Origin: CAVSDF01 sp963726715
GTDB lineage: Bacteria > Bacteroidota > Rhodothermia > Rhodothermales > BA12
Length of the DNA: 64,000 bases
NCBI GenBank assembly: GCA_963726715.1
Contig: CAVSDF010000005.1
Location: 186,001 to 250,000, forward strand
Direction: 5' to 3'
Positions 34,843-44,180 of this stretch are shown here, in pieces. The position numbers and the translations under genes were made by a program. The notes beneath the pieces were generated by a model, which saw only the letters and a list, made by a program, of their open reading frames with translations, ran no database searches and had not been told where the DNA came from. The first letter of the stretch is position 1. Each line of letters opens with the position of its first letter.

Positions 34843-36531
34843 GTGTTTGCCGCCTCTCTGCCCCGACTCTTCCTGGCGACCGTCGTGGCGCTGCTGGTCG
34901 CACCCGCCGCTCTCGTGGCCCAGCGGCCCACCTCGATGGCCGGGCGCTCGACCGTCTACGCGCCCAGCGGCATCGTGGCGACGAGTCAGCCGCTCGCATC
35001 CGCCGCCGGGCTTGAGGTGCTGCGCGACGGCGGCAACGCCATCGACGCCGCCGTCGCCGCAGCAGCGGTGCTGAGCGTGACCGAGCCGCACATGACCGGC
35101 ATCGGCGGCGACATGTTCGCCATCGTCTGGCTGGCCCGCGAGCAGCAGCTCGTCGCGCTCAACGCGAGCGGGCGCGCCGGCTCGCTCATGACGCGCGACG
35201 ACGCTGGAGGCGCGAGGCTTCCGCGCCGGCTCGCAGCAGGGCGCGATGTCGGTGACGGTGCCCGGCGCCCTCGCGGGATGGGACCTGCTCGTGCGCACCC
35301 ACGGGCGGCGCACGCTCGCGCAGGCGCTGCAGCCGGCCATCGCGCTACGCCCGCGACGGCTTTCCCGTCTCGCCGATCATCGCCGCGCAGTGGGCGGGCG
35401 AGACGGCGTTCCTGCAGGCGCGACTCGTCCGCCGCCGCGACGTTCCTGCCCGGCGGCCGCGCGCCGAAGGCGGGCGAGTGGTTCCGGAACCCCGACTACG
35501 CGCGCACGCTCGCGGTCATCGCCGACAGCGGCATCGGCACCTTCTACGGCGGCTCCATCGGCCAGCGCATCGTCGCGCGGCTCGCTGCCCTCGACGGCTT
35601 CCTCACGCTCGACGACCTCCGGCGAGAACGCGCCGACCTGGGTGACGCCGATCTCGGTCCCCTTCCAGGGCTACCGGGTGTGGGAGCTGCCGCCCAACAA
35701 CCAGGGCATCGCCGCGCTCGAGATGCTGCGCATCCTCGAGCCCTACGACCTCAAGGCGATGGGGCACAACTCGGCGCCGTACCTGCACCACCTCATCGAG
35801 GCGAAGAAGCTCGCCTACGCCGACCTCGACCGGTTCGTCGGCGACGCGGACCATCTCGACATGCCCGCCGAGGCGATGCTCACCGACGCGTTCATCGCCG
35901 AGCGGCGGAGTCACCTCGATCCGCTCGCGCGCGCAGGAGCGCGTGGATCCGGGGCCGCTGCGGACGAAGAGCGAGACGGTCTACCTCACCACCGCCGACG
36001 CCGAGGGCAACATGGTGTCGTTCATCAACTCGAACTACGACTACTTCGGATCGGGCGTCGTGGTGCCGGGCACCGGGTTCGCCCTCCACAACCGCGGCGC
36101 GGGCTTCACGCTCGCGCCGGGACTGCCCGAATACCGTCGGTCCGGGCAAGCGGCCGTTCCACACGCTGATCCCCGGCTTCGTCACCCGCACCGCCGCCGA
36201 CGGGCGCGACGAGCCGTACATGAGCTTCGGGCTCATGGGCGGCGGCGTGCAGGCGCAGGGGCACGTGCAGTTCCTGCTCAACCACTTCGTCTTCGGGATG
36301 GACGTGCAGGCGGCCATCGACGCGCCGCGGTTCCGCCACTACGACGGCCAGCGCGTGGCGCTCGAGGCCCCGATCGGCGACGCCGTGCGCGCGGCGCTCG
36401 CGGCGATGGGCCACGAGCTCGTCGATCAGCCGACGGTGGCGTTCGGCGGCGCGCAGGCGATCGTGCGGCTGCCGAAGGGGTTCGCTGCGGGAAGCGACCC
36501 GCGCAAGGACGGAATGGCGGTGGGCTACTGA
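34843..36531 (+). pseudogene. ggt: Gamma-glutamyltransferase with six apparent +1 frameshifts
   Basis: The start is a GTG at 34843, giving a signal peptide (LFLATVVALLVAPAALVAQ). All parts of the enzyme appear in order: GLEVLRDGGNAIDAAVAAAA, VTEPHMTGIGGDMFAIVWL, MSVTVPGALAGWDLL, FRNPDYARTLAVIADSG, VWELPPNNQGIAALEML, ETVYLTTADAEGNMVSFINS (catalytic Thr region) and MSFGLMGGGVQAQGHVQFLL. The frame moves 1-2-3-1-2-3-1 near 35200, 35343, 35420, 35622, 35929 and 36128, each time by one extra base. As written the gene cannot yield a full protein. It would be a periplasmic, self-processing enzyme of glutathione metabolism. Confidence 0.8.
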
Positions 36532-36611
36532 ACCGGTGAACCGCGGCGGCAGGAGGGACGCTCGCCGTGCACCGCCGTCCCGTCCATCCTTCCCCATCCG
36601 CCCACGCCCCG

Positions 36612-37337
36612 ATGTTCGAGGTCTCCCTCCCGCGCTTCGACGGGCCGCTCGACCTGCTGCTGTTCTTCGTGCAGCGCGACGAACTCGACATCCACGACAT
36701 CCCGCTCGCCCGGATCGCCGACGAATACCTCGCCACCGTGCAGCGCATGGTGCACGTCGATCTCGACGGGGCGGGGGAGTACCTGTACGTCGCGGCCCTC
36801 CTGATCGCCATCAAGGCGCGGTCGCTGCTGCCGGTCGTGGAGACGGGCGAGGCGCCCGAGGCGGACGATCCGCGCCGCGAACTGGCCGACCGGCTGGCCG
36901 AGTACGTCCGCCACAAGGACGCCGCGCGCGCGCTCCGCGAGGCCGCCGCCGCCCGCGCGACCCACGCGACGCGCACCGGCACGCTCGTCCCCACCGCGCC
37001 GCCCGACGCGCCTGCGCCGCAGCGCCTCGCCGACCTCATCGGTGCCCTCCGGCGTGTGCTGACTGCGCCCGTCGCGCCGCTCGTCCACGCCGTCCGCCGG
37101 GTGAGCGTGACGGTCGAGGAGGCCCTGGCCGTGCTCTGGTCGCGGATCGCGCGGCACGGGCGCGTGTCGTTCGCCGACGTGGCGGCGGGGCGCGAGCGGA
37201 CCTTCGTCGTGGCGGCATTTCTCGGGGTGCTCGAATCGGTCCGGCACGGGCGGATGCGGCTGCGGCGCGGCAACGGCAACGACTTTTTCGTGGAGCAGGC
37301 GGACGAGGCAGCCCCGCCGTCCGACCTTCCCACGTGA
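36612..37337 (+). CDS. scpA: Segregation and condensation protein A
   Basis: The protein has 241 residues from the ATG at 36612. It opens with the ScpA signature FDGPLDLLLFFVQRDELDIH and IPLARIADEYLATV, followed by YLYVAALLIAIKARSLLPV. The C-terminal winged helix is VTVEEALAVLWSRI with FVVAAFLGVLESVRHGRMRL. This is the kleisin that bridges SMC heads; with ScpB it compacts and segregates the chromosome. The stop overlaps the GTG start of scpB (GTGA), a clear sign of translational coupling. smc is not in the window. Confidence 0.93.
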   Translation: MFEVSLPRFDGPLDLLLFFVQRDELDIHDIPLARIADEYLATVQRMVHVDLDGAGEYLYVAALLIAIKARSLLPVVETGEAPEADDPRRELADRLAEYVRHKDAARALREAAAARATHATRTGTLVPTAPPDAPAPQRLADLIGALRRVLTAPVAPLVHAVRRVSVTVEEALAVLWSRIARHGRVSFADVAAGRERTFVVAAFLGVLESVRHGRMRLRRGNGNDFFVEQADEAAPPSDLPT

Positions 37338-38092
37338 CCGCTCCCGAAGACATCGCCCCGACCGCCCCGACGGGTACCCCGCCCGGCGCCCCGGCCGACC
37401 TCCGGCGCGTGGATGCGGCTGCGGGCGCCAACGCCGATCCGTCCGGATCGTCCGTGTTCGCCGTCCGTCTCGACCGTCTCGTCGAAGCTCTGCTCTTCGA
37501 GGCGACGGCCCCGCTTCCGGCCGCCGACCTCGCCGTCTTCGCTAGTCGTGGCCTCGCGCGCGACATCGCCGTCGGCGAAATCGAGGCGGCCGTCGAGCGT
37601 CTGCGGGCCGAGCTGGCCGAGCGGCAGAGCGCCCTCGACGTGTTCGCGTGGGCGGGCGGATGGCGACTTGCCACGCGCGCCGACTTCGCGCCGCTGCTCG
37701 ACGCCGCGCGCACGCCCGAGCCGCGTCCGCGCGCCCTGTCGGCGGCGCTCCTCGAAACGCTCGCCATCGTCGCCTACAAGCAGCCCGTCACGCGCGCCGA
37801 GGTCGAGCACGTGCGCGGGGCCGACTGCGACTACGCCCTCGCGCGGCTCGTCGGGCTCGGCCTCGCCGACCCGGTCGGGCGCGGCGACGGCGTCGGGCGG
37901 CCGATGCTCTACGGCACGACCGGGCGCTTCCTCGACACCTTCGGCCTCGCCGATCTCAGCGATCTGCCGTCGATGCGCGACGTGGAGAGCCTCCTCGCCG
38001 ATCCGGCGTTCTCTGCCGAGCGCGCCCGCCTGCTGGCGCCATCCTCTGTTTCCGACGTTCCCACCCCGACCGGGTCGTCCCTCGCCGCCTGA
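37334..38092 (+). CDS. scpB: Segregation and condensation protein B
   Basis: The protein has 252 residues from a GTG that overlaps the scpA stop by 4 bases. After a Pro/Ala-rich start, the first winged helix is VEALLFEATAPLPAADLAVF and the second is ALLETLAIVAYKQPVTRAEV with DYALARLVGLGLADPVGR. RPMLYGTTGRFLDTFGLADL is the ScpB hallmark. It forms a dimer that binds ScpA in the SMC complex. The C-terminal tail is short and disordered. Confidence 0.93.
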   Translation: MTAPEDIAPTAPTGTPPGAPADLRRVDAAAGANADPSGSSVFAVRLDRLVEALLFEATAPLPAADLAVFASRGLARDIAVGEIEAAVERLRAELAERQSALDVFAWAGGWRLATRADFAPLLDAARTPEPRPRALSAALLETLAIVAYKQPVTRAEVEHVRGADCDYALARLVGLGLADPVGRGDGVGRPMLYGTTGRFLDTFGLADLSDLPSMRDVESLLADPAFSAERARLLAPSSVSDVPTPTGSSLAA

Positions 38093-38130
38093 ACGGGCTG
38101 ATTCGCCCGCTCTCTACTCTTTCGATTCCG

Positions 38131-40202
38131 ATGCCTGACCGTCACCGCCCCTCCTCGTCCTCCCGCCCGCACTCCGGCGGCCCCCGCTCCGACCGCGACG
38201 GTCCGCGTGGCGATGGCCCCCGTGGCGACAGCGGCGGCTCGCGCGGCGACAGTCCGCGGGGCGATGCCTCGCGCAGCTATGGCGCAGGGCGGTACGGCAG
38301 CGATTCGCGTGGCGGCGACCGTCCCGGCGGTCCGGGTGGACCGCGCGGCTACGGCGGTGGCCCGCGCAGCGGCGGCGACAGCCCGCGTGGCGATCGTTCG
38401 TTCGGGCGCGACCGTCCGTACGGCGGCGGCGGCCCGCGTGACGGTGGCGCGCGTGGCGACGACCGCGGCGGCTTCGGCGGCGATCGCCCGGCTCCGGGCG
38501 GCTCAGGCGGATACGGCAGCGGCGCGCGCGGCGACGGGCCTCGGCCGGACGGCGCGCGCGGCGGACGCTTCACAAGCCCGGGTCGCCCCGGCGGCTACGG
38601 CCGCGGCGACCGCCCCGAGGGCGGCGGCGGATACGGCGGCGGCGCGCGTCCGAGCGGCGGGCGCTTCGACGGCCCCAAACGCTTCGACGGCCCGCCTCGC
38701 GGCGGCAGCGATGGTCCCCGGCGCTTCGACGGCCCCCCGCGTGGCGACGGCCCGCGCGAGGGCGGCGAGCGGCGCGGCGGCGCAGGCAACTGGTCGCGCA
38801 GCCCCGGCCCGCGCCTCGGCGGACGTGCCTACGGTCCGGGCCGCGACGACGGCGCGGCGATGGCCCGCGTGGCGACGATGCCCGCGGCGGTGAGCGCTCG
38901 GGCGGATACGACGCTCCGCGGGAAGGCGGCTACGGCGCGGCCCGCGGCGGCGAACGGTCCGGCGGCTACGGCGGACCGCGGGGCGCGGGCGGTGGTGGCT
39001 ACGGTGCCGGTCGGGGCGGCGAGCGTTCGGGCGGCTCGGGTGGCGGCGAGCGGTCGGGCGGCTACGGCGGCCCGCGCGGATCGGGCGGCGGTGGCTACGG
39101 CGGACCGCGCGGCGGCGGTGGCTCGGGCGCCTACGGGGCCGGGCGCGGCGATGCGCGCGGGCCGGGCGGGCGTCCGGGCGGCGGCTACGGCGGCGGGCGC
39201 GACGCGTCGCAGGGACGGGGCGATGAGCGTCCGGACGTGGGCGGGCCGGGCGGCGATCCGAGCGCTGAAACGCCGGGCGGTGGCGGTCCGCGCGGCTCGC
39301 AACTCGCAGGAAGCGGCAACGAGCGGCGCGGCGGCGGTGGGCGCGGACCGCACCTCGGGCGCGGCGGTGCGCGGATGACGTCGGGGCCGCGGCTCAAACG
39401 CGGCGGGCGCTCCATCCCGACCGGCGACTCGCCCGACCGCTCGGCCAACGGGCCACGCGCCGTCGCGCGGGAGATCACCGAGCCGGTGCGCCTCAACCGC
39501 TACCTCGCACAGGCGGGTGTCGCCGCGCGGCGCAAGGCCGACGAGATCATCGCCGCCGGGCACGTCACCATCAACGGCACCGCCGTCACCGAACTCGGCT
39601 CGATGGTGCAGCCGGGCGACAAGGTCGAGGTCAGCGGGCGCCTCGTCTCGCCGTCCGGGCACCTCTACATCCTCCTCAACAAGCCCGAGGACACGATCAC
39701 GACGACGAGCGACGAACGCGGCCGCACCTCCGTGCTCGACCTCGTCGCCATCGACGAAGAGCAGAAGGCGGCGCTCTTCCCCGTCGGGCGGCTCGACCGC
39801 AACACCGTCGGCGTGCTGCTTCTGACCACCGACGGCGACCTCGCGCACCGGCTCACGCATCCGTCCTACGAGGTCGAGAAGCTGTACCTCGTCGAGACCG
39901 CCGAGTCCGTCAAGCCGCACGAACTGGCCCTCCTGCGGCAGGGCGTCATGCTCGACGATGGCGAGGCGAAGGCCGACATGGCGACCTACACGTCGGAGCA
40001 CCACCGCGAGATCGGCCTCTCGATCCACGAGGGCCGCAACCGCATCGTGCGCCGCATGATCGAGGCCATCGGCCACGAGGTCGTGCGCCTCGAGCGCGTC
40101 CGCTACGGCGGGCTGACGACCGAGGGCGTGCGGCGCGGCAAGTGGCGCCGCCTCTCGCCGATCGAGGTGCGCCGCCTGCGCCGCATCGTCGGGCTCAAGT
40201 GA
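38131..40202 (+). pseudogene. rluB: RluB-type 23S rRNA pseudouridine synthase with ~420-residue RGG-rich N-terminus, one apparent frameshift
   Basis: The ATG at 38131 opens a frame of Arg/Gly/Asp/Tyr repeats (RGGDRPGGPGG, YGGGARPSGG). Near 38858 the same repeat style moves to another frame and runs without any start codon until a GTG at 39237. It then enters the enzyme: an S4 domain (VRLNRYLAQAGVAARRKADE) and the RsuA/RluB catalytic part (FPVGRLDRNTVGVLLLTTDG, catalytic D in GRLD; HEGRNRIVRRMIEAIGHEVV). It should modify 23S rRNA near U2605. A single missing base, or a consensus error, would restore one protein of about 690 residues. A shorter enzyme starting at 39237 or later is the alternative. 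Confidence 0.75.
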
Positions 40203-40208
40203 GCCGCC

Positions 40209-40241
40209 GCGACCTGCCCGGACCCGTTCCCGGCAGGTCGC
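40209..40241 (+). terminator. Terminator after rluB
   Basis: A 10-bp perfect stem GCGACCTGCC / GGCAGGTCGC (40209-40218 with 40232-40241) starts 7 bases past the rluB stop. Its arms contain the same GACCTG core as the intergenic dyads. Confidence 0.6.
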
Positions 40242-40319
40242 GCCTGTTCCGGTCTACTCGATCTGCCGCCGGATCGCGTTTCTCCACCGTCCACCCGCTT
40301 CCTCCTCCATTCGATTTCG

Positions 40320-41801
40320 ATGTCCGATCCGATGTCCGACAAAATCCTCTACGAGGGCCTGACCTACGACGACGTTCTGCTGCTCCCCGCGGCCTCGTCG
40401 GTCATGCCGCGCGATGTGTCGACGGCGACGTGGCTGACGCGGGGCATCCGTCTGCCCGTGCCGCTCGTTTCGGCGGCGATGGACACGGTGACAGAGGCCG
40501 ACATGGCGATTGCGATGGCGCGCGAGGGCGGCATCGGCATCCTGCACAAGAACATGACCGCCGAGGCGCAGGCCGACGAGGTGCGCCGCGTCAAGCGCTC
40601 CGAGAGCGGCATGATCCTCGACCCCGTCACCATCGGCCCCGACGCGCCCGTCTCCGACGCCCGCGCGGCGATGGCGCGCCACTCCATCGGCGGCATCCCG
40701 GTCGTCGACGACGCCGGGCGGCTCGTCGGCATCGTGACGAACCGCGACCTCCGTTTCCAGGCCGACGGCACCGCGGCGGTGCACACGATCATGACCGCCG
40801 CGCCGCTCATCACCGCGCCCCTCGGCACGACCCTCGAAGGCGCCGAGGCGATCCTGCAGGCCCACAAGGTCGAAAAACTGCCGGTCGTGGACGAGCAAGG
40901 CGTGCTCCGCGGCCTCATCACCGTCAAGGACATCCAGAAGAAGCGCCGCCACCCGAACGCCTGCAAGGACGCGCGAGGCCGCCTGCGCGTCGGCGCCGCC
41001 GTCGGCGTCACCCCCGATACGCTCGACCGCGTCGCGCGGCTCGTCGAGGCCGAGGTCGATGTCGTGGCCGTCGACACCGCGCACGGCCACAGCGCCGCCG
41101 TCGTCGAGACCGTCCGCCGCGTCAAGACCGCCTACCCCGACCTCGAGGTCATCGCCGGAAACGTCGCCACCGCCGAGGCCACCCGCGCCCTCATCGCCGC
41201 AGGTGCCGATGGCATAAAAGTTGGAATCGGGCCGGGAAGTATATGCACCACACGTATTGTGGCGGGAGTTGGCGTGCCGCAACTGACCGCGATTCTGCAG
41301 TGCGCGGCGGCGGCGGCGGAGCACGGGGTGCCGGTCATCGCCGACGGCGGCGTCAAGCACACGGGCGACATCCCCAAGGCCATCGCGGCGGGCGCCTCGT
41401 CGGTGATGATCGGCGGGATGTTCGCGCGCGTCGAGGAAAGTCCGGGCGAGACGATTCTGCTGGAGGGGCGCAAGTTCAAGACGTACCGCGGGATGGGATC
41501 GGTCGGCGCGATGCAGGCGGGGTCGAAGGATCGTTACTTCCAGGACGCCGAGGACGACCTGCAGAAGCTCGTCCCGGAGGGCATCGAGGGCCGCGTGCCG
41601 TACGCGGGCACGCTCTCCGAGATCGTCTACCAGATGGTCGGCGGCCTGCGCGCGGCGATGGGCTACACCGGCTGCGCGGACGTGTCGGCGTTGCAGGCCG
41701 AGGCGCGGTTCGTGCGCGTGACATCGGCAGGCATCCGCGAGAGCCATCCCCACGACGTGACGGTGACCAAGGAGGCGCCGAACTACTCGACGCGGGGGTG
41801 A
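40320..41801 (+). CDS. guaB: Inosine-5'-monophosphate dehydrogenase
   Basis: The protein has 493 residues from the ATG at 40320 (an internal ATG at 40332 also fits). The TIM barrel begins LTYDDVLLLPAASSVMPRDV. A CBS pair is inserted at about 98-210 (HSIGGIPVVDDAGRLVGIVT and KVEKLPVVDEQGVLRGLITV). The catalytic loop is GPGSICTTRIVAG with C309, and the flap segment is MGSVGAMQAGSKDRYFQ. It oxidises IMP to XMP, the committed step to GMP. Codons 298-318, exactly over the catalytic loop, are AT-rich (ATA AAA GTT GGA, AGT ATA TGC, ACA CGT ATT), unlike the rest of the gene. Confidence 0.97.
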   Translation: MSDPMSDKILYEGLTYDDVLLLPAASSVMPRDVSTATWLTRGIRLPVPLVSAAMDTVTEADMAIAMAREGGIGILHKNMTAEAQADEVRRVKRSESGMILDPVTIGPDAPVSDARAAMARHSIGGIPVVDDAGRLVGIVTNRDLRFQADGTAAVHTIMTAAPLITAPLGTTLEGAEAILQAHKVEKLPVVDEQGVLRGLITVKDIQKKRRHPNACKDARGRLRVGAAVGVTPDTLDRVARLVEAEVDVVAVDTAHGHSAAVVETVRRVKTAYPDLEVIAGNVATAEATRALIAAGADGIKVGIGPGSICTTRIVAGVGVPQLTAILQCAAAAAEHGVPVIADGGVKHTGDIPKAIAAGASSVMIGGMFARVEESPGETILLEGRKFKTYRGMGSVGAMQAGSKDRYFQDAEDDLQKLVPEGIEGRVPYAGTLSEIVYQMVGGLRAAMGYTGCADVSALQAEARFVRVTSAGIRESHPHDVTVTKEAPNYSTRG

Positions 41802-41969
41802 GAGGGCGTTGATGGGTGGTTGCTGATGGTTTGTCGTGGCGCAAGTGGTTGAGTGTCGGAGTGGCGGCGCCGAGTAGCTGGCGAAGGCGAATCTGCACCT
41901 CAATCCGCAACCAACACCTGACGACCAGCCTCCTCCGAACCCCCACGCCGCGCCGACCGTTGGTCTCCG

Positions 41970-43328
41970 ATGGAACCCCCGCCGCGCCGCACGCCGACCG
42001 TTCTCGTCGTCGATGACGAGCCGCACGTCCTCAAGACGCTCGACCTCGCCCTTCGCAGCCTCGGCTTCGACGTGGCCGCGTTCGCGCGCCCGAATGACGC
42101 GCTCGCCGCCGTCTCGTCGGGACGCTTCGATCTCGCCTTCGTCGACCTGATGATGCAGCCGCTCGATGGCCTCGCGGTGCTCCGCGAGCTTCGGCGGCGC
42201 ACGCCCGAGACGACCGTCGTGCTCGTCACCGCGCACGGCAGCGTGGCGAGCGCCGTCGAGGCCATGCGCGAGGGCGCCTACGACTACCTGCAAAAGCCCT
42301 TCGACCTCGACGAGTTGAAGGTCTTCGTGCGCCGGGCGCTCGACCACCACGAACTCCGCCGCGAAGTCCACCGCCTCCGCGCGCTCCTCGGCGGCGCCAC
42401 GCCGGGCGACTACGGCCCCATCGTCACCGCCGACGCCGCCATGCGCGACGTGCTCGACCTCGCCACTCAGGTTGCCCGGTCAATGCTCTCGGTGCTCATC
42501 GAGGGCGAGAGCGGCACCGGCAAGGAAGGCGTCGCCCAGCTCATCCACGAGCGCAGCGGACGCGCGTCGGGGCCATTCGTGCGCGTCAACGTGGCAGCGC
42601 TGCCGGAGAGCCTGCTGGAGAGCGAACTGTTCGGGCACGTCAAGGGCGCCTTCACAGGCGCCGTCAAGGACCGCGAGGGCCGCTTCGAGGCCGCCGACGG
42701 CGGGACGATCTTCCTCGACGAGATCGGCGAGATGCCCCTCGCCGTGCAGGCCAAGCTGCTGCGCGTGTTGCAGTCGATGGAGTTCGAGCGCGTCGGCGAG
42801 ACGCGGACGCGGCGCGTCGATGTGCGCGTCGTGGCGGCCACGAACCGCAACCTCGACGCCGCCATCCGCGAGAAGACGTTCCGCGAGGACCTGTACTACC
42901 GCGTCGCGGGCGTACGCCTGCGGCTGCCGCCGCTCCGCGAGCGTCCGACCGACGTGCCGCGGCTTGTCGCTCACGTCGCCGCGCGGCTGGCGGGGAGCGA
43001 GGCCCCGGCGGAGTTCTCGGCGGAGGCGCTGCGCCTGCTGCGCGCCTACCGCTGGCCGGGCAACGTCCGCGAGCTGCTCAACGTCGTCGAGCGCGCAACC
43101 GTGCTCTCGCGCGGGGCGCCGGTGCAGCCCGCGCACCTGCCGCGCGAGATCCGCGAGGACGGGTCGGAGGGCGCCGACGCCCCGCCAGACCTCGTGACGC
43201 TCGAAGAGGTCGAGAAGCGCCACATCCAGCACGTCCTCGCCGCCATTCCCGACGCGGGCGCCGCCGCGCGCACGCTCGGCATCGACCCGACGACGCTCTG
43301 GCGAAAGCGCAAGCGGTACGGGTTCTGA
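41970..43328 (+). CDS. NtrC-family sigma-54-dependent response regulator
   Basis: The protein has 452 residues. The receiver has VVDDEP, phospho-acceptor D59 in FVDLMMQPLDG and QKPFDLDEL. The AAA+ domain has Walker A GESGTGKE (179-186), the sigma-54 contact GAFTGA (226-231), Walker B GGTIFLDEIGEM and the arginine-finger region RVDVRVVAATNRNL. The C-terminal Fis-type helix-turn-helix includes AARTLGIDPTTLWRKRKRYG. It activates sigma-54 promoters when phosphorylated. No sensor kinase is adjacent. A sequence resembling a -24/-12 promoter occurs 360 bases downstream, before the STAS gene. Confidence 0.93.
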   Translation: MEPPPRRTPTVLVVDDEPHVLKTLDLALRSLGFDVAAFARPNDALAAVSSGRFDLAFVDLMMQPLDGLAVLRELRRRTPETTVVLVTAHGSVASAVEAMREGAYDYLQKPFDLDELKVFVRRALDHHELRREVHRLRALLGGATPGDYGPIVTADAAMRDVLDLATQVARSMLSVLIEGESGTGKEGVAQLIHERSGRASGPFVRVNVAALPESLLESELFGHVKGAFTGAVKDREGRFEAADGGTIFLDEIGEMPLAVQAKLLRVLQSMEFERVGETRTRRVDVRVVAATNRNLDAAIREKTFREDLYYRVAGVRLRLPPLRERPTDVPRLVAHVAARLAGSEAPAEFSAEALRLLRAYRWPGNVRELLNVVERATVLSRGAPVQPAHLPREIREDGSEGADAPPDLVTLEEVEKRHIQHVLAAIPDAGAAARTLGIDPTTLWRKRKRYGF

Positions 43329-43368
43329 GGCAGCGGGGCGTTGAGTGCTGATGGTGGGGGCAGTGGCG

Positions 43369-43396
43369 GTAGGGGCACGATATACCGTGTCCCTGC
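43369..43396. repeat. GTAGGGGCACGATA palindrome, imperfect
   Basis: GTAGGGGCACGATATACCGT followed by GTCCCTGC is a slightly decayed version of the perfect palindrome at 52494-52521. It lies 41 bases after the NtrC-type gene and could end its transcript. Confidence 0.55.
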
Positions 43397-43511
43397 GTCG
43401 TGGGGTGCCGCACGTCGCCGTGGCTCGGAGCCTGGCGGACGCGTTTTCGCCCGCCCTGCCGGTCGAGCAAAACGGGCGAAACCAGGCTGAAATGGGGCAT
43501 TTGCGGAGGCG

Positions 43512-43601
43512 TTGCATTTTGCAGCAGCCATGAATCTGCCCTGGCGGCCCTGTGGGGCGCTATATTCGCCCCGCCGTCTTGACAGAGACTGCAAAATGCA
43601 A
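43512..43601. promoter_or_regulatory. 13-bp inverted repeat flanking an AT-rich hairpin, upstream of the STAS gene
   Basis: TTGCATTTTGCAG (43512-43524) and its exact complement CTGCAAAATGCAA (43589-43601) face each other across 64 bases. The middle holds GGGGCG-CTATATT-CGCCCC and a TTGACA hexamer (43579-43584). AT-rich sequence of this kind is rare in the window. It could be an operator pair or enhancer for the NtrC-type regulator; this is inference. It is part of the 411-base gap 43329-43739, which shows no gene. Confidence 0.4.
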
Positions 43602-43687
43602 TCTCCCGAACGGTGCCGCGCCTGCGGTCCGCACCCGAGGCGGCGTTTTCAGCCTCTGGACGGTGTTTCAGGGCGTGTCCGCCACTC

Positions 43688-43703
43688 TGGCACGTCGTTT
43701 GGA
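43688..43703 (+). promoter_or_regulatory. Sigma-54-like promoter before the STAS gene
   Basis: TGGCACGTCGTTTGGA matches the sigma-54 consensus TGGCACG-N4-TTGC with correct 10-base spacing between the -24 GG and the -12 pair, but the -12 element reads GG in place of GC. It lies 37 bases before the ATG at 43740 and downstream of the NtrC-type gene. Confidence 0.4.
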
Positions 43704-43739
43704 ATGAACCTTCTCACCCCCTTCAACCCCTCGGTGCGC

Positions 43740-44087
43740 ATGAAAGTCACCCCGCACTTCGACCCCAACGTGACGGTGGTCGAGCCGAAAGGCTCCCTCG
43801 TCGGCGGCGACGTGCTCGACGACCTCAAGACGACGATGCACGGCTTGCTCGACGCGGGCACGCACAACGTCGTCCTCGACCTCTCCGGCGTGGACCTCGT
43901 CAACTCGACCGGCCTCGGCTCGCTCATCAGCATCAACGCCGCCTTTCAGGAGAAGGGCGGGCGCGTGAAGCTCGCCGGGCTCGACAAGAAGATCAAGAAC
44001 ATCTTCGTCCTCACCCGCCTCTCCGAAGTCTTCGACATCGCCGAGACGCAGCAGGACGCGCTGATGGACTTCCGCCACACGCTCTGA
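43740..44087 (+). CDS. STAS-domain protein, anti-anti-sigma-factor type
   Basis: The protein has 115 residues from the ATG at 43740; the ATG at 43704 would lie on the sigma-54-like element. The fold is seen in VTVVEPKGSLVGGDVLDDLK, VVLDLSGVDLVNSTGLGSLI with the likely phospho-acceptor S56, and LAGLDKKIKNIFVLTRLSEV. Such proteins bind anti-sigma kinases or signalling partners and are controlled by phosphorylation of that Ser. No kinase or phosphatase partner is adjacent. It precedes the exbB gene by 93 bases on the same strand. Confidence 0.88.
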   Translation: MKVTPHFDPNVTVVEPKGSLVGGDVLDDLKTTMHGLLDAGTHNVVLDLSGVDLVNSTGLGSLISINAAFQEKGGRVKLAGLDKKIKNIFVLTRLSEVFDIAETQQDALMDFRHTL

Positions 44088-44180
44088 CATCCCTGCGCCT
44101 CGGCGCACCCTGCCGGCTCCCGTCTCCGTGACGCGTCGGCGCCCCATCGCACCACCCACCCCCCATCCCCTGTACCATCC

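Noticed and set aside
34843..36531. Programmed multiple +1 frameshifting in ggt as the main explanation
   Set aside because: The six sites share no common slippery codon or stop, and similar single-base problems occur in other genes; sequence error or decay is simpler. Kept only as a checkable alternative.
43704..43742. ATG at 43704 as the start of the STAS gene
   Set aside because: It sits at the edge of the sigma-54-like promoter and adds residues not seen in STAS domains; the ATG at 43740 fits better.
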